Shown here: piece after piece, positions 7,288-14,716 of the stretch
Layout of the letters: every line of letters starts with the position of its first letter
Numbering within the stretch: position 1 is the stretch's first letter
Source: an uncultured Bryobacterales bacterium
Lineage (GTDB): Bacteria > Acidobacteriota > Terriglobia > Bryobacterales > Bryobacteraceae
Length of the DNA stretch: 22,464 nt
Reading direction: 5' to 3'
Assembly (NCBI GenBank): GCA_937959285.1
Contig: CALGAR010000107.1
Location: 1 to 22,464 of the forward strand
Translations under genes and position numbers: made by a program
Notes under the pieces: generated by a model
The model's database searches: none
What the model was told of the DNA's origin: nothing
Seen by the model: only the letters and a program-made list of their open reading frames with translations

Positions 7288-8535
7288 ATGATCCGGATTG
7301 TCGAGTCGAAGGATGTCGGTAGAATTCTGAAGCGCCGGGCGGCCCGGTTTAGCGAAGCCGAGGAAGTAGTACGGCCGATTCTGGAAGCCGTGCGAACGCG
7401 GGGTGATGCGGCCGTACTCGAGTATGCGCGAAAGTTTGACGGCTTTGCGCGGAAGACGGTGGCTGTTCCCGCTGTGGAGTTAGAGGCTGCCGCAAAGCGG
7501 CTCTCGCCAGCCTTCCGCAGAGCCGTGCGGGAGGCGTCGGAGAACATTCGGGCGTTCGCGAAGGCGCAACTGCCGAAGCCGGTCAGCGTGACGCCGCGGC
7601 CCGGGCTGAAGCTGAGGCAGATCGTCCGCCCGCTCGACACCGTTGCTGCCTACATTCCCGCCGGACGGTACCCGCTGCCGTCGACGGTGATGATGACGGT
7701 GATTCCCGCCCAGGTAGCCGGAGTACCGCGCATCTGCGTCGCGACGCCCCGGGCGGTCGATGAGATCTATGGAACAGCGTCGCTGCTGAAGGTAACCGAC
7801 GTTTTCGAGATGGGCGGAGCGCATGCCATCGCGGCGTTCGCCTACGGTACAAAGACGGTGCCCAAGGCGGACCGAATCGTCGGGCCGGGAAACATCTACG
7901 TCGCGGCCGCGAAGAAGCTGCTGGCGGGCGAAGTAGGCATCGACTTTGTTGCAGGACCTACTGAGATCCTGATTATTGCCGACGGTGACGCGAATCCCGT
8001 GTGGGTTGCTGCCGACATGCTCGCCCAGGCCGAGCACGACACAGACGCCTCTGCTGTACTGTTGACGCGATCGAAGCGTCTCGCGCAAGCAGTCGCAAAG
8101 GAAATCGAGCGGCAACTTGCGTCGCTGCCGACGGCGGCAACGGCACGAAAGGCGATCGACAGGAACAGTGCGATTATCCTCGTGCGTTCCGTCGAAGAAG
8201 CTGTGGAGATTTCAAACCGATTCGCACCCGAACACCTGAGCATTCCTGATGCGCGTCTCTTGCCTGCCATTCGTAATGCCGGCAGCGTGTTTGTCGGGCC
8301 CTACAGCCCCGAGGCTGCGGGGGATTATGCGTCGGGACCCAATCACGTCCTCCCCACATCCGGCGCAGCACGTGCGCGCGGCGGTCTCTCTGCTTCCGAT
8401 TTCGTGAAAGTGATTTCAGTGCAGGAATTGTCACCGCGGGCTCTGACCGCATTAACTCCATCGATTACGACTCTCGCGCGGGCCGAAGGGCTCGAAGCGC
8501 ATGCTCGCAGCGTTGAGGTGCGCAGCGGTGTCTGA
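7288..8535 (+). CDS. hisD: Histidinol dehydrogenase
   Basis: A 415-residue enzyme carrying out the last two steps, oxidising L-histidinol to histidinal and then histidine with NAD+. The family signatures are all present: YIPAGRYPLPSTVMMTVIPA, the glycine-rich DRIVGPGNIYVAAAKKLL, IDFVAGPTEILI, the zinc-site segment QAEHDTDASAVL, APEHLSI, and AGDYASGPNHVLPTSGAARARGGLS. The length is close to the usual 425-435. The ATG at 7288 is 7 nt after the hisG stop, with no strong ribosome-binding site, so translation is probably coupled. Its 3' end overlaps the hisC start by 8 nt. Confidence 0.97.
   Translation: MIRIVESKDVGRILKRRAARFSEAEEVVRPILEAVRTRGDAAVLEYARKFDGFARKTVAVPAVELEAAAKRLSPAFRRAVREASENIRAFAKAQLPKPVSVTPRPGLKLRQIVRPLDTVAAYIPAGRYPLPSTVMMTVIPAQVAGVPRICVATPRAVDEIYGTASLLKVTDVFEMGGAHAIAAFAYGTKTVPKADRIVGPGNIYVAAAKKLLAGEVGIDFVAGPTEILIIADGDANPVWVAADMLAQAEHDTDASAVLLTRSKRLAQAVAKEIERQLASLPTAATARKAIDRNSAIILVRSVEEAVEISNRFAPEHLSIPDARLLPAIRNAGSVFVGPYSPEAAGDYASGPNHVLPTSGAARARGGLSASDFVKVISVQELSPRALTALTPSITTLARAEGLEAHARSVEVRSGV
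8515..8520 (+). promoter_or_regulatory. Ribosome-binding site deciding the hisC start
   Basis: GAGGTG lies 7 nt before GTG 8528, inside the end of hisD. It favours GTG 8528 (MSEPLKPRQ) over the upstream in-frame ATG at 8501, which lacks a comparable site and would add nine residues not expected for the family. Confidence 0.6.
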
Positions 8536-9583
8536 GCCCTTGAAGCCAAGGCAGGCCGTACTGCGAATGGCGCCCTACTCTCCTCCGACGAGCGGCCGGG
8601 CCGACAAGCTGAGGCTTGACTTTAACGAGAACACGGTCGGCTGTTCGCCTCGGGTCGCGGAGTTTTTGAGGAAGAGAATCGACGAGGCTTCGCTTTCCGT
8701 CTATCCGGAGTACGTCGAAGCAAAAGCCGACCTTGCCCGTTTCTTCGGAGTCAGCGAGGAAGAGCTGGTGCTCACGAACGGGACGGACGAAGCCATTCAG
8801 GTGCTCGTCAACACGTACGTGGACGACGGAGATGATGTACTGCTGCTCCGGCCTTCGTATGCGATGTACCGCTTTTACGCCGAGGTCGCCGGCGCCTCGA
8901 TACGAGAAATTGACTACCGGCCCGAGGATCTCGCCTTTCCGCTGGATGAACTCCTCGGCTCTATCCGTCTGGAGACGCGCGCCATCCTGATTGCGAACCC
9001 GAACAATCCAACGGGTACCGGCATCACGCTTGAGGAGATCCGCTGCATCCTCGATCGTGCGCCCCAAGCCGCGGTTCTGATCGACGAAGCCTACTATGAA
9101 TTTTCCGGCGTCACCGCGCTCGGCCTATTGAAGCGGTACCCGAACCTATTTGTCAGCCGCACCTTTTCCAAGGTTTACGGCATGGCTGCAATGCGCATGG
9201 GCTGCCTCTTTTCCCAATCGCAGAACACGCAGTATCTGCATAAGGCTCAGTCGCCTTACAGCGTGAACACTCTGGCGGCGGTCGCCGCACGCGCGGCGAT
9301 CCAGGATACCGACTATGTGCGGGCTTTCGTGGAGGAAGTGCTCGCCGCGCGTGAAGACGTGTATCGGGGCCTCTCAAGGCTTGGAATCCCGTATTTCCGC
9401 AGCCAGGCGAACTTTGTGCTCTTCCGCGCAGGGGATCGCGCGATCGAGATTCGAGACAAGCTGCGGGAGAAGGGAGTTCTTGTTCGCGATCGGAGCTACG
9501 AGTTGCCCGGATGTGTTCGCGTCACGGTCGGTACGCGTGAGCAGGTGAGGCGATTTCTCGAAGAACTGGAGCGGATTTGGTGA
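8528..9583 (+). CDS. hisC: Histidinol-phosphate aminotransferase
   Basis: A 351-residue PLP enzyme of fold type I (class II aminotransferase family) that converts imidazole-acetol phosphate to L-histidinol phosphate. Visible are LDFNENTVG near the N-terminus, VLTNGTDEAIQVL, the cofactor motif IANPNNPTGT, IDEAYYEF, and the Schiff-base Lys215 in RTFSKVYGMAAMRMG. The C-terminal arginine motif VRVTVGTREQ is intact. The chosen GTG start has a good ribosome-binding site and overlaps hisD by 8 nt. The stop overlaps the next gene as GTGA. The operon position makes the his-specific assignment secure among related aminotransferases. Confidence 0.95.
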   Translation: MSEPLKPRQAVLRMAPYSPPTSGRADKLRLDFNENTVGCSPRVAEFLRKRIDEASLSVYPEYVEAKADLARFFGVSEEELVLTNGTDEAIQVLVNTYVDDGDDVLLLRPSYAMYRFYAEVAGASIREIDYRPEDLAFPLDELLGSIRLETRAILIANPNNPTGTGITLEEIRCILDRAPQAAVLIDEAYYEFSGVTALGLLKRYPNLFVSRTFSKVYGMAAMRMGCLFSQSQNTQYLHKAQSPYSVNTLAAVAARAAIQDTDYVRAFVEEVLAAREDVYRGLSRLGIPYFRSQANFVLFRAGDRAIEIRDKLREKGVLVRDRSYELPGCVRVTVGTREQVRRFLEELERIW

Positions 9584-10254
9584 ACAAGCTTCTCATCTTT
9601 GACATGGACGGAGTCCTGGTAGACGTGAACAGCTCCTACCGGGAGGCGATCGTCCGGACGGTCGAATATTTTACGGGACATCGCGTCAGCCATGAGAGCA
9701 TTCAGGCCTACAAGAACCAAGGCGGTTGGAATGACGACTGGATGCTTTCGCAGAGGATGTGTGCGGACCTTGGCGTATCCGTGGATCTCGACACAGTTAC
9801 GGAACGCTTCAATCGTTTCTTCTTCGGCGAGGACGGGCAGGACGGGCTGATCAAGAACGAGCGGTGGATTGCGGAGCCTGGCTTGCTGGAGCGTTTGAGT
9901 GAGCGCTACAAGCTCGGCATTTTTACTGGCCGCCACGACTTCGAAGTGGCTCCCACATTGGAGCGTTTTGCCGCCGGGTTCTGTTTCGATCCGGTTATCA
10001 CTGCCAATTGCGTGAAGGAACTGAAGCCGTCTCCGGAAGGCCTCCTTCAGATCATGGCCGCGCACCCCGGGGCGGAGATTTGGTATGTCGGGGACACCGT
10101 TGACGATGCCCTTGCCGCGAAGGCTGCGAAGGTGCGGTTCATCGGAATCGCGGAGCCGGGCAAGCCCCGTTACGAAGAGGTTTGCGCGCTGCTGAAAGAG
10201 CACGGCGCGACCGCAGTGCTCGACGACATCAATCAACTGGAACGCGTACTATGA
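9580..10254 (+). CDS. HAD-IA phosphatase, candidate histidinol-phosphatase
   Basis: A 224-residue haloacid-dehalogenase-superfamily protein. Motif I is FDMDGVLVD (nucleophile Asp8, acid/base Asp10), motif II IFTGR, motif III the Lys of ELKPSP, and motif IV YVGDTVDDALA. All catalytic positions are present. The helical cap between motifs I and II, with a YKNQGGWNDDW segment, marks subfamily IA, unlike the subfamily-IIIA phosphatase domain of E. coli HisB. It sits between hisC and hisB with 4-nt overlaps at both ends (GTGA, ATGA), exactly where the histidinol-phosphate phosphatase step is needed. No other phosphatase is in the operon. Function is inferred from position plus intact chemistry. A TTG at 9577 is an alternative start. 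Other HAD substrates cannot be excluded. Confidence 0.85.
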   Translation: MNKLLIFDMDGVLVDVNSSYREAIVRTVEYFTGHRVSHESIQAYKNQGGWNDDWMLSQRMCADLGVSVDLDTVTERFNRFFFGEDGQDGLIKNERWIAEPGLLERLSERYKLGIFTGRHDFEVAPTLERFAAGFCFDPVITANCVKELKPSPEGLLQIMAAHPGAEIWYVGDTVDDALAAKAAKVRFIGIAEPGKPRYEEVCALLKEHGATAVLDDINQLERVL

Positions 10255-10838
10255 GAGCCGCCAAAATTCAGCGGAACACGAAAGAGACACAGATTTGCGG
10301 GGAACTGAAGATCGAAGGCAAGGGCCGCTACGATATTTCGACCGGCATCCGCTTCTTCGATCACATGCTCGAGCTGTTTACCAAGCATGGCGGCTTTGAT
10401 CTCAAGCTTCACGCCGTCGGCGATCTGGATGTGGATCAGCACCACACCGTCGAGGACGTCGGCATTGTGCTCGGACAGCTGTTTTCGCAGGCGCTCGGTG
10501 ACCGCAAAGGGATCAACCGCGCCGGGTATTTCGTACAGCCGATGGATGAGACGCTTGCCGTCGTGGCAGTGGATCTTGGCGGCCGCCCGGCCCTCGTCTA
10601 CAAGGATCTTGTGAAAGTGCGCCTCGTCGGCGATCTGCAGGCTGAGCTTGTGGAGGATTTCTTTGGCGGGTTTGCGAATCAGGCCGGGGCGAATGTTCAT
10701 GTGAAGGTCATGTATGGCCGCTCCAACCATCACAAGATCGAGGCAGTCTTCAAGTGCTTTGCGCGGGCGATGAAGTATGCCTGCTCGAAGGATCAACGCC
10801 TGAAGGATCAACTGCCATCCACCAAGGGGCTGTTATGA
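10251..10838 (+). CDS. hisB: Imidazoleglycerol-phosphate dehydratase
   Basis: A 195-residue monofunctional dehydratase (E. coli HisB carries this as its C-terminal half) acting in the sixth step of histidine synthesis. The metal-binding motifs are complete: GIRFFDHMLELFTKHGGFD, DLDVDQHHTVEDVGI and the C-terminal SNHHKIEAVFKCFARAM. The ATG at 10251 overlaps the HAD stop as ATGA; the frame is open further upstream, but the homologous region begins here with AAKIQRNTKET. No phosphatase domain is attached, so that activity must come from another protein, most simply the preceding HAD gene. Confidence 0.97.
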   Translation: MRAAKIQRNTKETQICGELKIEGKGRYDISTGIRFFDHMLELFTKHGGFDLKLHAVGDLDVDQHHTVEDVGIVLGQLFSQALGDRKGINRAGYFVQPMDETLAVVAVDLGGRPALVYKDLVKVRLVGDLQAELVEDFFGGFANQAGANVHVKVMYGRSNHHKIEAVFKCFARAMKYACSKDQRLKDQLPSTKGLL

Positions 10839-11428
10839 TCGCGATCCTTGATTACGGCGCTGGCAATCTCCGCAGCGTGCAGAACACTCTGGCAGAGATC
10901 GGGGCGCCCTACCAGATTGTCGATGACGCTGCGGGACTCCGGCAGGCAAGCAAGATTATCTTGCCAGGAGTCGGGCATTTTGGTCAGATGATGCGGACAC
11001 TCGATGCTATGCGCGTTCGCGAGACGCTGGTCGACCGCATCCGGGCTGGAGTTCCATTTCTTGGCATTTGCCTCGGTCTGCAGGCACTGTTCACGGAGAG
11101 CGAGGAGGCTCCGGAACAGAAAGGCCTGGGTTTGTTTGAGGGGACGGTGAAACGATTTCCGCCGACGGCCCGCGTTCCGCACATGGGTTGGAATGAGCTG
11201 AAACCGCACGGACAGCCTCGCCTGCTCTGCGGTGTCAATGCCAGATTGTTCGTCTACTTCGCGCACAGCTACTACTGTCCACTGGTTCCCGCAACGGCCG
11301 CATCTTGCACGTATGAAGTTCCCTACACGGCTGTCCTTGAGCACGCCAACGTCTATGGCGTTCAGTTTCACCCGGAAAAGTCGGGTCCTTTGGGGCTGCA
11401 GATTGTGAAGAACTTTGTGGACCTGTAA
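10835..11428 (+). CDS. hisH: Imidazole glycerol phosphate synthase, glutaminase subunit
   Basis: A 197-residue class I glutamine amidotransferase that releases ammonia for HisF. It begins IAILDYGAGNLRSVQNTL, and the catalytic triad is visible: Cys79 in FLGICLGLQ, and His179 and Glu181 in VQFHPEKSG. The VPHMGWN segment characteristic of HisH is present. The start ATG at 10835 overlaps the hisB stop as ATGA and has an AAGGGG ribosome-binding site 6 nt upstream. hisF follows after 3 nt, so the two subunits are made together. Confidence 0.97.
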   Translation: MIAILDYGAGNLRSVQNTLAEIGAPYQIVDDAAGLRQASKIILPGVGHFGQMMRTLDAMRVRETLVDRIRAGVPFLGICLGLQALFTESEEAPEQKGLGLFEGTVKRFPPTARVPHMGWNELKPHGQPRLLCGVNARLFVYFAHSYYCPLVPATAASCTYEVPYTAVLEHANVYGVQFHPEKSGPLGLQIVKNFVDL

Positions 11429-11431
11429 GCG

Positions 11432-12199
11432 ATGCTAGCCAAGAGAATCATACCCTGTCTGGATGTCACTGGGGGCCGCGTTGTGAAGGGCGTTAATTTT
11501 GTCAATCTCCGCGATGCGGGAGATCCGGTAGAACTGGCGGACCGCTACAACCAGCAAGGGGCCGACGAAATCGTTTTTCTCGATATCACCGCTTCGAGCG
11601 ATGACCGCAATACGATGGTCGACGTGGTCTTCCGCACCGCACGGAAGGTTTTCATCCCGCTGACCGTCGGTGGCGGTGTACGCAGCGTTGTCGACGCGCG
11701 CCGCATTTTGATGGCTGGCGCCGACAAGGTGAGCGTCAATACGGCTGCAGTCCGGCGGCCTGAGCTGATTACGGAGCTGAGCAAGGAGTTTGGCGCCCAG
11801 GCGGTGGTGCTGGCGATCGATGCTCGGCGGCGACCGTCAGGCGATGGATGGAATGTCTACACGCGCGGCGGGCGCGTCGATGAAGGCATTGATGCGGTGG
11901 AGTGGGCGCAGCGCGGGGAAGAACTCGGCGCAGGGGAAATTCTGCTTACCTCCATGGACACCGACGGCGTGCAGAAGGGCTTTGACTGCGAGCTGACACG
12001 CGCCGTCTCACGCGCCACTCGCATCCCCGTGATCGCTTCCGGGGGCGCTGGCAAGCCCGAGGATTTTGTTCGCGTGCTGACGGATGGAGAAGCGAGTGCC
12101 GCCCTCGCTGCCTCCATCTTTCATTACGGCACTTACACCGTCGAGGACCTGAAAGAGCACCTTGACCGCTGCGGCATCCCTGTAAGGAGAATGGCTTGA
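11432..12199 (+). CDS. hisF: Imidazole glycerol phosphate synthase, cyclase subunit
   Basis: A 255-residue (beta-alpha)8 barrel that uses ammonia from HisH to form imidazole glycerol phosphate and AICAR. Both catalytic aspartates are at canonical positions: Asp11 (RIIPCLDVTGGRVVKG) and Asp130 (VLAIDARR). Phosphate-binding loops VGGGVRS and SGGAGKPEDF are present. The length is typical. Its stop overlaps the hisA start as TTGA. Confidence 0.97.
   Translation: MLAKRIIPCLDVTGGRVVKGVNFVNLRDAGDPVELADRYNQQGADEIVFLDITASSDDRNTMVDVVFRTARKVFIPLTVGGGVRSVVDARRILMAGADKVSVNTAAVRRPELITELSKEFGAQAVVLAIDARRRPSGDGWNVYTRGGRVDEGIDAVEWAQRGEELGAGEILLTSMDTDGVQKGFDCELTRAVSRATRIPVIASGGAGKPEDFVRVLTDGEASAALAASIFHYGTYTVEDLKEHLDRCGIPVRRMA
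12183..12190 (+). promoter_or_regulatory. Ribosome-binding site deciding the hisA start
   Basis: TAAGGAGA ends 5 nt before TTG 12196, within the 3' end of hisF. It supports the TTG start of hisA; the first in-frame ATG (12220) would cut off the catalytic CID motif. Confidence 0.65.
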
Positions 12200-12897
12200 T
12201 TATCCCGTGTATCGATTTGATGGGCGGCAAGGTCGTGCAACTGGTTCAGGGGCGCGACAAGGCACTCGAAGGTGGAACGCCGGAGGAAATGCTCCGGAAG
12301 TTCTCTCGTTTCCCGGTGATTCAGGTCATCGATCTCGATGCTGCCATCGGCAGCGGATCGAATGACGACTTGGTTGAACTGGTGGCCTCGAAGGCCGTTG
12401 CGCGCGTCGGCGGCGGCGTGCGCACGGTAGAGCGTGCGCGGAAGCTCGTCGAGCAGGGCGCCGACAAAGTGATCATCGGCACTGCCGCATTCGGTCCCGA
12501 AGGAGTGAACAGGGCGTTCCTCAACGACGTTGGCCGGGCTGTCGGCCGGGAACGCATCCTCATTGCGCTGGATTCAAAGGGCGGCCGGATTGTTGTCAAG
12601 GGGTGGCGGGAATCGACCAACTTTACAGCCGAGCAGGTGTTGCACGATTTAGAGCCCTACTGCGCAGGCTTCCTCTGCACGTACGTCGACAAGGAGGGCA
12701 TGATGCAGGGCACCGACCTGGAATGGTTCCGCCGCCTGCGCGCTGCGACGCCCCTTGAGATCACCGCCGCGGGCGGGATCACGACGATTGAGGAAGTGGA
12801 AGAGCTCCAGCGAATGGACGTGCACGCTGCTCTCGGCATGGCCATCTACACCGGCCGCCTCAGCCTCGACACGCTTGCCGCAATGAACCGGAACTGA
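12196..12897 (+). CDS. hisA: ProFAR isomerase
   Basis: A 233-residue barrel enzyme (phosphoribosylformimino-5-aminoimidazole carboxamide ribotide isomerase), fourth step of histidine synthesis and homologous to HisF. The start is TTG at 12196, giving MIIPCIDLMGGKVVQLVQG. The catalytic aspartates are Asp7 and Asp126 (IALDSKGG), one position lower than the usual 8/127 because the N-terminus is one residue shorter. Phosphate loops VGGGVRT and AAGGITT are intact. It is the last gene of the operon; no clear rho-independent terminator follows. Confidence 0.96.
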   Translation: MIIPCIDLMGGKVVQLVQGRDKALEGGTPEEMLRKFSRFPVIQVIDLDAAIGSGSNDDLVELVASKAVARVGGGVRTVERARKLVEQGADKVIIGTAAFGPEGVNRAFLNDVGRAVGRERILIALDSKGGRIVVKGWRESTNFTAEQVLHDLEPYCAGFLCTYVDKEGMMQGTDLEWFRRLRAATPLEITAAGGITTIEEVEELQRMDVHAALGMAIYTGRLSLDTLAAMNRN

Positions 12898-12966
12898 CCG
12901 GCAGCGTCGCCCTGTTCGCCAGATCCAGCCGGCTGCGGATAGAATCATAGATTCCACGGGGACGCT

Positions 12967-14688
12967 GTGAGACTAGCTGCTGCCATTCTGCTGGCCATCG
13001 GGGTGATCTGGGCGCAAGGCATCGCCAGCCGCGGTGTGAAGCCAACGCCAAGAGGAAAGCCCTCGGGTCTACCCTGGCATGCAAAATTCACCGATGTCGC
13101 AGCTTCCGCCGGGCTGACGGCTCCCACGATCTACGGCGAGGTCAACTCGGTCAGTTATATCCTCGAAACGTCGTCAGGCGGCGTCGCCTTCCTTGATTTT
13201 GACAACGACGGATGGATCGACATCTTCCTGGTTGGAGGAACTCGCTTCAGTTCTGTCCCGGCGGAGGCAACTAACCGCCTTTACCGCAACAAGGGAGATG
13301 GGACGTTCGAAGATGTCACGGAGAAGGCCGGTTTGCGGAGAACCGGATGGGGGTCGGGAGTCGCAGTCGGCGACTTTGACAACGACGGCGACGAGGATCT
13401 GTTCCTCACCTATTGGGGAGACAACGTTCTTTACCGCAACAACGGCGACGGGACCTTCACGGACATCACAAAGGATTCTGGTCTCCTGCCTCCCGCCCGC
13501 AAGTTCCCGTACTGGGGCGCGGGCGCTGCATTTGTCGATTACGATCTCGACGGAGACCTTGACCTGTTCGTGTCCAACTATGTCGATTTCGACCTGGCGC
13601 GTATCCCCAAACCTGGTGAGAACAGCTTCTGCACGTGGAAGGGTATTCCGGTCGCCTGCGGTCCCCGCGGCTTGCCTACGGGACGTCATTGGCTCTACCG
13701 AAACGAGGGCGGCGGGAAGTTCCGCGACGTGAGCGAAGAGGCCGGGATCGCAAAGCACCGAGGTTCCTACGGAATGACGGTGACCGCCGCGGACTTCAAC
13801 GACGATGGATGGCCGGATATCTACGTTGCCTGCGACTCTACTCCGAGCCTCCTTTTCATCAATCAGAAGAACGGGACATTCTCGGAGGAGGGTGTCGAAC
13901 GCGGCGTCGCCCTCGACGAGGATGGCCGCGAGCAGGCCGGAATGGGGCTTGGCATCGGCGATTACAACCTGGACGGGCGGCTGGATATCTTCAAGACTCA
14001 CTTCGCGGACGACACGCACGTGCTCTACCGGAACGACGGAGACGGGCTTTTCTCCGACGTCACACTCTCTTCCGGGCTGGGCGTGGAGACCCGGTTTGTT
14101 GGCTGGGGCGCCGGAATGATCGATCTCGACAATGACGGCCTGCCCGACCTGTTTGCCGTGACGGGCCAGGTTTACCCGGAAGCGGACGGCAAGCTTGCAG
14201 GCTACCCTTACCGCTCGCCGCGCCTGCTGTTCCGGAACCTGGGCGGAGGGAAGTTTGAGCAGTTGTTTGATCTCGGCGGGCCCGGTATCGTTGCGACTCA
14301 CTCTAGCAGGGGATGCGCTTTCGGGGACTATGACAACGATGGTGACATTGACGTCGTTGTCCTCAACCGCAATGAGCCCCCTTCGCTGCTCCGCAATGAC
14401 CTGAGCGTGAAGCGGAACTGGCTGCAAGTGAAGCTGACCGGCGTCAAGTCGAATCGCAGCGCCATTGGAGCACGGGTAACGGTCTTCTACGGCGGAAAGC
14501 GTCAGGCGCAGGAGGTGATGAGCCAAGCGTCCTTCTATTCCGCCAACGATCGGCGTCTGCATTTCGGCCTCGGCAATGAGACCACAGTGGACCTGGAGGT
14601 GCGCTGGCCGGGCGGGAAAACGGAGCGCTATACAAAAATCGCTGCGGGCAGAGTCGTGAAGATCCGGGAAGGGAAGGGCATCGAATAG
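12967..14688 (+). CDS. Secreted CRTAC1-like protein (FG-GAP/VCBS plus ASPIC/UnbV)
   Basis: A 573-residue exported protein of unknown physiological role. Residues ~1-21 form a signal peptide (LAAAILLAIGVIWA core). The body is a beta-propeller of FG-GAP/VCBS-type repeats with seven Asp-rich calcium-binding-like loops starting near residues 77, 136, 191, 276, 332, 386 and 454 (DFDNDGWID, DFDNDGDED, DYDLDGDLD, DFNDDGWPD, DYNLDGRLD, DLDNDGLPD, DYDNDGDID). The C-terminal ~110 residues are an ASPIC/UnbV domain (NWLQVKLTG, IGARVTVFYGG, VRWPGGK). Such proteins are abundant in Solibacter-like Acidobacteria and resemble the human cartilage protein CRTAC1. The GTG start at 12967 is preceded by a GGGG run about 5 nt upstream. 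It has its own 69-nt gap after hisA, with a TAGAAT (12940-12945) that could be a -10. No link to histidine synthesis is apparent. Confidence 0.9.
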   Translation: MRLAAAILLAIGVIWAQGIASRGVKPTPRGKPSGLPWHAKFTDVAASAGLTAPTIYGEVNSVSYILETSSGGVAFLDFDNDGWIDIFLVGGTRFSSVPAEATNRLYRNKGDGTFEDVTEKAGLRRTGWGSGVAVGDFDNDGDEDLFLTYWGDNVLYRNNGDGTFTDITKDSGLLPPARKFPYWGAGAAFVDYDLDGDLDLFVSNYVDFDLARIPKPGENSFCTWKGIPVACGPRGLPTGRHWLYRNEGGGKFRDVSEEAGIAKHRGSYGMTVTAADFNDDGWPDIYVACDSTPSLLFINQKNGTFSEEGVERGVALDEDGREQAGMGLGIGDYNLDGRLDIFKTHFADDTHVLYRNDGDGLFSDVTLSSGLGVETRFVGWGAGMIDLDNDGLPDLFAVTGQVYPEADGKLAGYPYRSPRLLFRNLGGGKFEQLFDLGGPGIVATHSSRGCAFGDYDNDGDIDVVVLNRNEPPSLLRNDLSVKRNWLQVKLTGVKSNRSAIGARVTVFYGGKRQAQEVMSQASFYSANDRRLHFGLGNETTVDLEVRWPGGKTERYTKIAAGRVVKIREGKGIE

Positions 14689-14706
14689 CGCCTCTACCCG
14701 ATGCCC
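14676..14706. repeat. 8-bp inverted repeat between convergent genes
   Basis: GGGCATCG (14676-14683) and CGATGCCC (14699-14706) are perfect inverted arms around a 15-nt loop that includes the stop codon of the CRTAC1 gene. It lies between two convergent genes, so a bidirectional terminator is plausible, but no T-tract follows on either strand. Confidence 0.4.
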
Positions 14707-14716
14707 AGGCGGTTCT

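Noticed and set aside
10251..10838. A bifunctional HisB as in E. coli.
   Set aside because: The frame holds only the dehydratase; no HAD motifs occur in it, and the HAD gene before it is separate with its own stop.
13174..14562. A long minus-strand open frame opposite the CRTAC1 gene.
   Set aside because: Its valine/aspartate-rich periodicity merely mirrors the Asp-rich repeats on the other strand.
14676..14706. A confident rho-independent terminator for the convergent genes.
   Set aside because: The arms are perfect, but there is a 15-nt loop and no T-tract on either strand, so only an inverted repeat is reported.
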